Below, in pieces: positions 11,274-21,300 of a stretch of DNA of 64,000 bases. The position numbers and the translations under genes were made by a program. This DNA comes from Acanthamoeba lenticulata (Eukaryota > Discosea > Longamoebia > Acanthamoebidae): the NCBI GenBank assembly GCA_002179805.1, contig NAVB01000033.1, positions 1 to 64,000 of the forward strand, given 5' to 3'. Every line of letters begins with the position of its first letter. The stretch's first letter is position 1. The notes under the pieces were generated by a model that searched no databases, was not told the DNA's origin, and was given only the letters and a program-made list of their open reading frames with translations.

Positions 11274-14064
11274 TCACGACTTGTCACTTTCGCGTGGTTC
11301 CAGCTGGAGGGAACGCCGCCAGAGGGTGGCGTCCTCCTGCGCAGGTGGGGCCTCGATCTTGGAGACAAACTGCAGCAACCAAGTAAAGAGAGAAAATGTT
11401 AGCTACGTCGCATTCTCACGATGGGGATGAGGGTGAGGTCGTACCTCTTGATACTCAGGCAAAGGAGCGATCTCGTAGGCACTTTCTCGAAGCGACACCA
11501 TTTCCGCCGCGATGGAAGACACCACCCGCATCTTGTGCCAGTTGATCATCCCGTCCGGCAGCTGATTTGGCACTTGCGACATGTGCTCCAGGTCGATAGC
11601 ATAGATTGCAATGTGCGGCACCACCGACTGCACATTAGCCACAACGCCACCAACTGTAAGTTGGTGATAAAGAATAAAAAAAGAATAAAAAAAATAAATA
11701 AATTACAGTTCGTGGGAAGGGAGGCATGCCTTGTGTGCAGCTACTGCGGCCTGCGTGGCCTCCCGCAGGGCGCGGTAGGAATCCTCGGGCGAGATTAGCT
11801 GCAGGAGCGCCCGAAACTTCTTGCGCAGGTCTTTGCCCACTCCCTGTGAGAGACCGCCCGTTCAGTTGGACACGTCACGTGAAGCCGCCAAAAGGACCAG
11901 GTGGAGAACGACGCTCAGCACCTTCCATGTGTTGGCCAATCGCGAGACGGACGAGTTATTGAGGCCGCACACAATGGCCGACAGGTCAAAGAAGTTGTTC
12001 TCCTCCAGCAGTGACTGTTGGCAGACGTGTGCGTATGTATGTACGCGAGGACGCGTAAGTCAGTTCCTCTCCCACCCGAACACGACACGCCTGCCAACGG
12101 GAAAGCCCAGCATTTACCTGCGCAGTCTTCACCAAGGTTCGTACAACATCGATCCGCTGGGCCATGCCGGAGCAGCTCAGGACTTGGCCGGTCGCCCACC
12201 GGGCCACCTGCGAGAGCGAGGGCCTCATCAGCAACTAATCGAACAACAAAAGACGCGGAAAGAGAGGGGGGGGGTACCGTATCCCAGTGGGTGGTGAAAG
12301 CTGCGTAGTTGGCCATCTGCACCATCAGCCGCTTTGTGGCTGGTGAAGCGGTCACGGGCGGCACTATGCCGCTTCCTCCCTTCCCTCCACCAGCAATGGC
12401 AGCACAAATCCCCGCCGTTCGCCGCAGCGTCTTCCGGGCCTTGTCATTCCCGCAGTAGGCCATCAGCTCGCTCGGGATGATCTTTCTGCACAGCCGGCTC
12501 GATCCGTTCAATCACGTGCCCCAAAAGGGGATGCAGAAGGAGGTCGACGCACTTGTACATGTGGGCCGAGTAGAGGGTGAGCTGCCGGCCCAGATCGGCC
12601 GGGTGGGCCGAGGCCAAGGAGAGAATGACCGACGACCGCCGTCGTTGCGTAGGCGACACGTAGTCGAATGGTGGCTGCTGCGTCACCGGCTGGGAGAGTC
12701 TCAAGTCAGCGGTTGCCCTTGGGGCTGTGGGAAGAAAAGGGCCCTTACCCCGTCGACGAATCGGTACATGTCCTTCCCGCAATTAAAAGAGATCGTCTTG
12801 CCCTTCTTCACCGTCTTGTCATCAAGCGGGACGATGATGCCCTTGGCCAACAGATTGTCGTATATCTGAGGGCACCCAAGATCAAAAGAGAGCAAACACA
12901 TTTGTGCGAGGCAACGTGATGACGAACCTGGATGGCGGCTTCGGCGCTCGTGGCGCTCCGGATGTTCTTCATCATCCAGTCCACGGCGTGTATGCCCATG
13001 AAGCACTTGCAGTAAAGCTGCTTGTTCTTCTTGACAATGGTGGTCGGGATGCCAGACTCCTCGCGCATGGCCGCCGCCTTGAAGATGTCCGACGCCGCGG
13101 GCTCGTCCCACCGGATCTCGAGCGGCGACGTGATGCCCACCTGTGAACCCGCGGGTTGGCGTGTGATGTCCAGCGTAGGTGGGAGGAGGGGCAGCATACC
13201 TGCTCCTGGATGAGCACCTTGAGCGAGGTGTACCACTTTTCGTTGGGTTGAGTTGGCTTGATGACATTCTCGAGGAAGCATTCGAGTTCCTGCAGCAGCG
13301 CAATGTTGCTCTCAAAGTCATAAAAGTGCGCCGCCAGCCCTGCAGCGGGTTGTGAGTGAAAGGGAATACAGGAAGAGTTTCGATTGGGCGAGCCTTGGTA
13401 CATTTGCGGAGGACGTTGACCACGCGGCTCTGTATAAGGGGCAGATACTTGGCCCAAAGCATCATTTGCCTCTGCGTGATGGTTTCGTCCGGTAGGAAGA
13501 GGTATCTGATGCCCCCCCCCCCCCAACACGAGTGTTGTGAGACTCCAGCACGGTGCCACCAACCCTGGCACCCTGAGCAGGTACGTTACCGTTTGAAGAG
13601 GAAGGCGAGAAGCTCTTCCGAGGTCCAGAAGTTGCGGTAGGAGAACAAAAACTCGTCCACAAATGCTCGGTCTGCAAACAGTGGGTCAATAGAAGTGAAC
13701 ATCTCAACATGTTGAGATACAGGAGGAGAACATACCCTGCTCCTGCAGGTCGACCAGATGAGACAGCAGCTTTTCAGGGTGGCCAGCTATGATGTGGTCC
13801 TTGGACGACATCTTGCGCAGCTGGAGACCCTCTGTCCAGTCGGCAGAGTCGTCCACCATGCCGCCCTGTTCAGAACCAGGGCGTGTAAGACACCTCAAGC
13901 CGGACGAATCAGCACCGGGCAGGGGTACCGCATATTCCTGCCCGATGGCCAAGAACTCCTGGAAGGAGCCCTCGTTGATCGACCCTTCCTTGAGTGCTCG
14001 GCCGATCCTCACGGACTGGGCGTAGTCAATACCACCCCTTCTGCGCAGCCGACGAGGCGAGTCC
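11274..14064 (-). CDS. Ras guanine-nucleotide exchange factor with DEP domain (5' end incomplete)
   Basis: Activates Ras-family GTPases by nucleotide release. Reading the minus strand: an N-terminal region (RIGRALKEGSINEGSFQEFL), then a RasGEF-N segment (AFVDEFLFSYRNFWTSEELL). A DEP domain follows (IRWDEPAASDIFKAAAMREE, CFMGIHAVDWMMKNI, IYDNLLAKGIIVPLDDKTV). Next is the catalytic Cdc25 domain: HPADLGRQLTLYSAHMYK joined to KIIPSELMAYCGND, then LMVQMANYAAFTTHWDT, ENNFFDLSAIVCGLNNSSVSRL, and IAIYAIDLEHMSQVPNQLPDGMINW. The end is the typical RSLQLEPRE-SDKS with a stop at 11274-11276. About ten exons are involved. The first visible exon begins after an acceptor near 14065 and needs two bases from an upstream exon, so the true start lies in 14065-14569 and was not found. 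DEP may direct membrane targeting. Confidence 0.8.
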
Positions 14065-14569
14065 CTGCGAAATGTGTAAGGGCACTAGCTTGCTTTGACT
14101 ACTACTTGAAGAGAGTAGCACCATGACTTCCTATGTTCATTGACTGGCGAATGCCCAGGTGAGGCGGCAAGCTTGGCCCTGAATCGTGCGTACGGATTTT
14201 TAGAATCAATGCAGATGGAGAAGGATTTGTTTGTGGAGTTGGCACCGGTGTTGGACGTTGTGCGCGAGCTTGGCGTGTTGCGCAATCGTAGCCTCCTGCT
14301 CCCTCATACGGAGCAGGGTGTTGTTGTTATTATGGGGTGGCTTCTTCTCCATCACCCCCAAGGCGCTTCGATAAGAGTGCTGTTTCTCGTTACGTTCCAA
14401 GAGGCCACATGCCGTTCCGTTAGGTGCCGCCTCACCTAGTGAAAAAGGCGCTGCCCAGACCCAAAAGCAGGTGTGGGCGCCCTCTTTTCCATTTTGCTTT
14501 TTGAAAAAGAAAATGAACACTCCCTTTCCTTTTACGGCAAAAATGTGAGGAATTAGAATTATGTAAAGG
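14065..14569. other. gap between RasGEF and Nudix genes; likely holds RasGEF first exon
   Basis: The RasGEF reading frame must start here, because its first visible exon (from 14064) carries an incomplete codon. Several short minus-strand frames exist, including ATGs near 14124 and 14137, but none could be joined convincingly. No other gene is visible. Confidence 0.4.
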
Positions 14570-15947
14570 TTACTCCGACGGCTTGGTGCTTGGCGGCTGC
14601 CCACCTCGCGGATAGAACGGCTTGGCGTCGGCGGAGAGGCGTAGGGTCGAGAAGGCTGACGATAGTGTGGAGGCCGTGGAATCCTTTCCCGACGCAGTAA
14701 GTTCTGTTGCACTGGTGGTGCCGGCCTGTGGCGGGCGCTTGGGTGAGGCCTTGCTGCTTCTCGGCGTCGAGAGCGACCCTACTGGCGGGATGGCTGGCGG
14801 GTCGCAGTGGGTCAGCTGGGACAGGTAGTGTGCCAGCCGCGACAGGATGTTGGCCCCGAAGCGGAACAGAGGGTAAGCCTGGCCGTCGGTGCTGTACAGC
14901 AGGCCAGGCGGTCGGAGGGCCGCGAGCAGATCCGGCACGGCCACCCAGTGGAACGAATCCATCTCGCTGCCCTCCTCTCGCGTCTCCAGCTTCTTGTACA
15001 TTTCGCCCAACTGCGTGGTCCACTTGGGCGGCGGGTAGCTCAGGTGGTGGAGGAACACGACGTACTTGCCTGGGGAGAACCACAGCACGCGCCTGGCCTC
15101 GCCGCCGTTCCTGCAGTGCTCCAAGAAGGCAGGTGCTTCGTCCTGTCGTGCGTGGAGATGTCAGCCTTGAAGTGGACCCAAAGCGAAAAAGGAGGGCGGT
15201 GTACCGCGAGCAGCCGGCCAGTCTCCTCCCAGAACTCGCGCCAGGCCGTCTCGGCGGCTGAGCTATCCGTCTGCTCCCGCTTGCCGCCTGAAACACGGTA
15301 AACAGACGCAAACGTTAGCAGCGGTAACAAGGACACCAAAGCAGCCACTCCTGGGGAGGAATCGCACCGAACAGGTTGAGATAGGCCTCGCCCTTGTGGC
15401 CATGGCGGACCTCCAGGCCGAGCAGCACGTAGGGCAACGGTCGAGTCTGAGCGGTGGTTTGACTGGCGCTCCCTGCTTCAGTCACAGGGCTCGTTGTGGT
15501 GCCTGGCGCAGTTGAAAAGAGAGCGTCGGCGGGCGGGGTCGAAAAGAAGGCAATGGGCAGGATGCCGGCGGCCTTGAAGCTGTCTTCCTCCGCTGCCTTC
15601 AGGTGAGTACCCGTGTAGGTTGGGTTCACTCCCGCTCCCTTTGGACTGCCGCGGCGAGGCGAACTTCGGGACGGAGACTGAGGGGAGGCGTCAGCGGCAA
15701 AAGAGCGAGCGGGGCTGCCGCTACCTCGACCACGAGGATTGGGACTTCCCATGCGGCGAGGAGGAGTCTCAGAAGACGCCATCAACGTTGTTTGCACGCG
15801 GTAACGCGTGGAGGTGAGCAATCTTGCGGTTGGCGCAAAATGCAAGCCGGATTGTGAATAAGGAAGACGTCCACTCAGACGGTGTACGTAAGATTCGCAC
15901 TTGGAACTTAATAGCTGCCGCACTTCCCCTGCCTCGAACCTCCGCAT
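14570..15947 (-). CDS. Nudix-domain hydrolase-like protein
   Basis: Probably a nucleoside-diphosphate-type hydrolase. Three exons: 15947 to about 15366, then the exon starting GGKREQ, and a long last exon from DEAPAFLEHC to the TAA at 14570-14572. The core starts at GILPIAFF and PYVLLGLEVRHGHKGEAYLNLFG. After splicing the Nudix box reads GGKREQTD, then WREFWEETG. The metal-binding REFWEE is intact, but the helix before it is one residue longer than G-x5-E-x7-RE and has Asp where Glu is usual. The C-terminal 60 residues are Ser/Thr/Pro-rich and basic. Substrate cannot be assigned. The start is uncertain: ATG 15947 gives an Arg-rich extension that could be a targeting peptide, while ATG 15782 (MASSETPPRR) gives a shorter protein. 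Confidence 0.7.
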
Positions 15948-16140
15948 GCAGATCGCCAAATGATTACTAAGTTTTTTCTGTGCATTTGCCTCAACAAAAT
16001 TATAAAGGAAAATTGCGTACAGCAGTTATTCGTTGTGGGCGATGGGCTGCTTGTGGCTTGTGCTGCAGAGAGGGGCACACTACTGTTTCGTGCTCACTTT
16101 CTTCCTTTATGGGTGCCTCTTGCGACTTTGGGAGGCTACC

Positions 16141-18024
16141 ATGGCCCGCGCCACAACGGTACGACTTGTCCACCGCAGCTGCCATTACGCAAATCCAACC
16201 AACTTGTTAATACAGAAGCACGGGCAACGAGACAAAGAGGTAGTTGTTGTGGGAGGTGGCTTTGCGGGCGCCTACGTGGCAAAGGCTCTCGAAAACAGCT
16301 TTAACGTGACGCTCATCGACAACAAGGACTATTTCGAGTTCACCCCTAGCGTGCTGCGCACCATCGTAGAACCCAATCACGGTGGGCATCGTCGCTCCCA
16401 CTCGCCCTTCTGTCTCGTTCTCTGTACTTGCGCAAAGGGCTGACCGCTGTTGCTGTAGTTAACGCCATCCAGGTTCGGCACCGCGAGTACCTGAACCTGA
16501 AGCGCTCACGCGTGGTGATGGAAGACGTCACCGACGTCCGGTCAAACCATGTCATCACGAAGCGAGGGGTGAGCCCTGCCTTCTTCATTCGCCTGCTTGC
16601 ACCCTGCCAACTCTGCCACCGTCTTCGTTCGCTTGTGGTGCGAGCAGGAGATCGCCTTCGATTACCTGGTGCTCTGCCTGGGCTCCAGCTACAACAAGCC
16701 CTTCAAGGAGTCGTCGGTCATCATCGCCAACAGGTGACATACGCACAACGCGACCAAGCACTATCGCTGTCGTACTCAACACGCCATGTTTATGTATTGT
16801 GTAGAGGAGAGACGTTGAGCGGGTGCTTCAAAGACTTGACAGAGTCTCCGGTGCTCATCATCGGCGGTGGCATCGTTGGTAAGCCCGTTCTTCCTCTTCT
16901 CGGATCGAGTTCTTACTTCTTTAGCTCATGTCCCGGTCAACAGGCGTGGAGCTGGCGGCTGAGGTGGTGGAGCACCTCCCGCACAAGCAGATCGTGCTCG
17001 TGCACGCTGGCCCGCACTTAATGCACGGCCGGGGCACGGTGCCCATCAAGGCATCCAACTATGCCCACAGGTTTGGCACGGGCTCTGTCTTTCTCCTTAT
17101 GCATATGCACGTCGACCCTCACCACGCATAACAATAGGTGGCTCGAGGCTCGGAACGTTCGCATCATTTGCAACGAGCGCATCGTCACGTTCGGCACAAA
17201 AGGTTCGTTGTTCGCGGCCTCGACCGCCACGAGCTTGGCTTGTTGGAGCCTCACACTGCTTGGCCGTAGCGGACTCCCGGTTCGTGACCGACAAGGGAAC
17301 TGTAATCGAGGCCGACTTGGCCTTCCTCAGCACCGGCATCATTCCCAACTCGTCCTTTTTACGCGGGGGTGCCCTCGCGCCGTATCTCGACGCCAAGTAC
17401 GACTCCTCTCCGAGATGTGTGTGTTTGCCTTGGCCATGGAACTGAACGAGCGCATGACCACGTCGTTCCATCGATGACAAGGGGCTTCATCGTGGCCAAC
17501 GAGCATCTGCAGCTGCGGCACCACCCCAGCATCTTTGTGTGTGGCGATGTGTTGGCTGTGGCCGAGGAGAAACTGGCTCAGGCGGCGGAGAAGCACGCAG
17601 CCATCGTTGTCCGCAACATCGCCCTGCTCGCGCGCCACGACGCGGAGGAGGGCGCCACAAAGCCAAAGCCGACGACAGCATTGGGCAAGGCCAAAGAGGT
17701 GTTGAGTCCGGCGAGTGCCGCCAGTACAAAGCCCGTGCTCAGCAGGGACCTTGAGAAGAGCATCAAAGGCCCCAACTTGGTGGCCTATCGACCAACCGAG
17801 CTGCCCATCATCGTCAGCCTTGGCAAATATGACGGCGTCCTGGTGTGGCGAGGCTGGGCGCTGACCGGGTTTCTCCCCGCCATCATGAAGGAGTTTGTGG
17901 AGTGGAAGGTGATGGTATGTTGTAGGACCAACCTTGACCGTCTCTTCCTCTTCTTGCGTGCACGCGTGCAAATCTGGGCACTTATCAACATGTGCGGGGC
18001 TTGCAGGTGACTTACAAGAAGTGA
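16141..18024 (+). CDS. AIFM2/FSP1-like FAD-dependent NAD(P)H oxidoreductase
   Basis: A pyridine-nucleotide disulfide oxidoreductase of the AIF/Ndh2 group. Known relatives (FSP1/AIFM2) reduce quinones with NAD(P)H at membranes. FAD-binding dinucleotide fold: KEVVVVGGGFAGAYVAKAL, followed by VTLIDNKDYFEFTPSVLR. Next come the second FAD segment (FDYLVLCLGSSYNKPF) and the NAD-binding fold (SPVLIIGGGIVGVELAAEV). The C-terminal flavin motif is SIFVCGDVLAVAEEKLAQAA. The last exon is tiny: VMV/TYKK, then TGA at 18022-18024. About eight introns split the gene. I chose ATG 16141 for its ACCATGG context; it gives a basic, acid-poor leader (ARATTVRLVHRSCHYA) that could target mitochondria. An in-frame ATG at 16042 would add a hydrophobic N-terminus instead. 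The family call is firm; quinone use is inferred. Confidence 0.8.
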
Positions 18025-18337
18025 CAACGCCTCTATGGCAAACGGTGCGGCCACAACGGTTGGCGTTGTACAGCCTCATAAAGAAATCGATTATTCCAAG
18101 CAGGTAGAGATCATTCATCGGTTTGTTTACTCTTGGGCCAACTCCGGCAGCCACCGGAGTGGCGGACGGAGCGTGTTGTCCTCGGCAGCGAACCAACCGC
18201 GCGGAACTTTTTGCATTACAAACAACAACCGCGACCGTACCCAAGTGCTGTCAAGCATTTCGCCCAGCCCTAACAGCACTGCACGCACAACACAACACAA
18301 CACAACACAACACACATCTACAAAAACAAACGGCGCG
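18025..18337. other. intergenic region upstream of receptor K1
   Basis: Holds the 3' UTR of the oxidoreductase and the K1 promoter/leader. A pentanucleotide repeat lies just before the start codon. No gene is seen. Confidence 0.5.
18286..18312. repeat. (ACACA)n pentanucleotide repeat
   Basis: About five perfect CACAA units end 25 bases before the K1 start codon, so they would lie in its 5' leader or core promoter. Confidence 0.9.
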
Positions 18338-21300
18338 ATGGAGGGCTTTCTCCGACTGCTCTTGCCTCTTGTTCTGTTCCTCGCGTTGAGTACGGCCACT
18401 TGGTTGTCTTGTGGTGTTGCCCCTGAACTGCAAGCTCACGCTTGAACTGCATGTAGCGCTATGGAGTGGACAGGCGGCAATTATCGGCTCAAGCAGTAGC
18501 AGCGGTGCGCCCCTCCTCTCACGTTGGGCCAACACCTACATCTACAGTCAGGCACGTCCTTATTAGATTTCTTCTTGTTTCTAACTTTTTTGAGTTGCCT
18601 GTGCTAATGAACTACACCAACCTACCTCCACTAGGACACAGAATCGGTTTCCTTCTCCACCGTCACCAATGTGACGTCGGCACTCGCGTTGGTGACCAGC
18701 GGCTTAGCCGACTGGGCAGTCACCGACGGGGCGCTGGCGGCCTCCCAGCTCGGTGGAGGCATGTTCCAGGTCCCCCTCATCGGATCGGCCCTCGTCATGG
18801 CCTACAACTTACCCGGCCTTGCAGCAAGTGACGTACTCGTACGTGCTTGAGCTCCCTCTCCTCAGCCCGGGTAGTTGTGCGGCTGTCAGCCGCCAATCGT
18901 AGACTTTGTTTTTGTTTGTTTTTCCGGCGCTGAAGAGCTCCTCTTTCTCTTCTGTACTACGCGGGTGTGGTGCCCCCGCAAAGGTCCTGGATGGGCCCAC
19001 GCTGGCCGCGGTGTGGATGGGCAGCATCACCACGTGGGATCACTCTGCCATACAGAACCTCAACCCCAATCTTGCGCTGCCGTCGCAGCCTATCAACCTC
19101 TTCTACTCGTCCAGCGAGGTGCGGCGCCCTCCTCCTTCTCTCTTTTCTTCATCGCCCAAGCTTAGAACAACAACCACCAACAATGCACGCGCCCCGTCAT
19201 AGGCCGACGTGACGCAGCTCTTTATGGGCGCGCTTTCGACGTTCAGCGCCGAGTTCAACCAGACGCTCCGCCAGGCTGGCGGCCAGTTCTCCAACATAGC
19301 CGGCCTGTCTGCGGCTTCGGCAACGCAACGTGCTGACCTGGCAGCGCGACTGGCCTCGGCGACGTCGACCAGCTACAGCATGACCTACCTCGACATCGGC
19401 TCCTTCAACGCGTCGTCGTCTGGCCTGCCCTACGCGAGCATGCGCAATGCGGCCAACGCGACCGTGCGGGTGAGCACCACCTCGATCCAGGCGGCCATGA
19501 CCGACTTCCGCTCGGACGTGCTCGCCGGGCTGACGACGTCGCTCTTCAACGGGGCCGGCGCGGACAGCTATCCGATGAGCTTCATGCACTACTTGGCCAC
19601 CAACTACAACCGGCAGACCCAGGACTGCTACGTCATCGAGCAATACCTGACCTTCCTCTCCTGGACTCAGTACGTTGTTTGTGCCTTTGTTCGTCGTGGC
19701 ACAGTCGGTCGGCTCATTCATCCTCTTCAACCGCACAAGGGTGAATGAGGGAGCGCGGGAGTCAGCTCAGGCCGGCGGCTATGCGCCGCTTATCAATGGC
19801 GTCCGCAAGGTGATGGTCGACGCGCTCGGCAACGTCACCTGCAACGGCAACAAGGCCCTGAGCAAGGCCTTCCTCATCGGGACGGGCACCCCAGGCGCGA
19901 CCTACCTGCGCTGGGCCGTCAACTACAACGACGACAACTTCCAGCTCAAGTACTTTTACCAGACGTCGCTGCTGGGCACCACCAGCATGATGGCCGGCGA
20001 CGTCGACTTTGGAGCCACCATCTCCTACCCCACGGCGGCCCAACAGGCCGCCATGCCCGACGTCGTCGCCCTGCCGATGGTGATCGGTGGCGTCGGGCCC
20101 GTGTACAATGTACGTTCATGCGCTCTCTCTTTGGAATGCCGACCTGGGTGAAGGTGACGGGCTGGCCGCGTTTGCTGACGACGCATTGGCCTCTGCAGAT
20201 TCCCGAGGTGGTCACCTCGGACCCGCTGGTGCTGAACTTCCAGACCCTGAGCGACATCTACCTCAACAAGGTTAAGAAGTGGAACGACGCGGCAATCGTC
20301 AAGCTCAACCCGACGCTCAATCTGCCCGACCAGGACATCATCATCGTCTACGAGAATGCCACCTCGTCCCCGTCCTACCTCCTCACGTCGGCGCTCAGTT
20401 TGCTGATTCCTGAATTCGCCCAGAAGGTACATGACTCGTTTGTGTTTTTGATTGGCCGCCGTCTTATCTGGGCCGCCCAACCAGGTCGGGCCGACCACCA
20501 ACATCAACTTCCCCGTGATGCACGAGGAGCCTAACCGGACTCTGGCCGTGGCGGCCAGCGACGTCGTCGGCCCCATGCAGTCCCGGCCCTACACCCTTGG
20601 CCTCTGGTAATACGCGTTGCCTCCGCCTCTATGCAGCGCTGGACTCACCAGACGGGGGATGGGATCTTCTGGGCTCGTTACAACCAACAACCACGACAAC
20701 AACAGGACCAACTACGACGTGCTCAACGTGCGCACGGTGCGCGCGGCGGCGATGGTCAACATGGCGGGCAATATCGTGTCGCCCGGGCCCGACTCGTATC
20801 TGGCCGCGCTCAACGACTTCGCCGATCGGCCCAACATCACCACCCTCTTCCTCGGTACTGCTTGGTCCCCTTGTTAATAGTAGCCAGCCAATCGTGTGTC
20901 GTGCTAAGAGCAGCAAATTGATTGGCCGGTCCGCATAACAGGGCCTGGCAATGGGAGCTGGCCGCTGGCGACGTACAACTTTGTGCTGATCAACGCACGC
21001 TCCACGCCCGTCTGCCAGAAGGCGCACGCGCTGGTCGACTGGCTCTACTGGACGCAGACGTCTGAGGAGGGCGTCCAGCTCGCCAACGGGTACATGACCT
21101 TCTCCTTGTATCACCATTCCCCTCATTTTTTAAATAAATAAATAAATAAATAAATAAAATGGTGTCGACTCACGCCTCCAATCACGACCTTTGCAGGATG
21201 GGCGTCTCGGTGGCCAGTCAGTCCAAGGTGGTGCTGAAGCGCCTGCTCACGAGCTTCGCCGACATCACGTGCGACGGCGAGCACTCGTTCTCGCTCTGGG

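Noticed and set aside
13508..13519. C12 run and similar homopolymers (G-run near 63542) as possible regulatory repeats
   Set aside because: They lie in introns next to acceptors or donors and look like ordinary pyrimidine tracts or slippage runs.
14012..14124. ATG at 14124 as the RasGEF start
   Set aside because: The frame from that ATG does not match the RasGEF frame at RIGRALKEG, and the RasGEF frame has a TAG just upstream of the acceptor near 14065.
18286..18312. Short tandem repeats considered as CRISPR-like or transposon ends
   Set aside because: Units of 2-6 bases without spacers in an intron-rich eukaryotic region are microsatellites. No terminal inverted repeats, transposase or reverse transcriptase was seen anywhere in the window.
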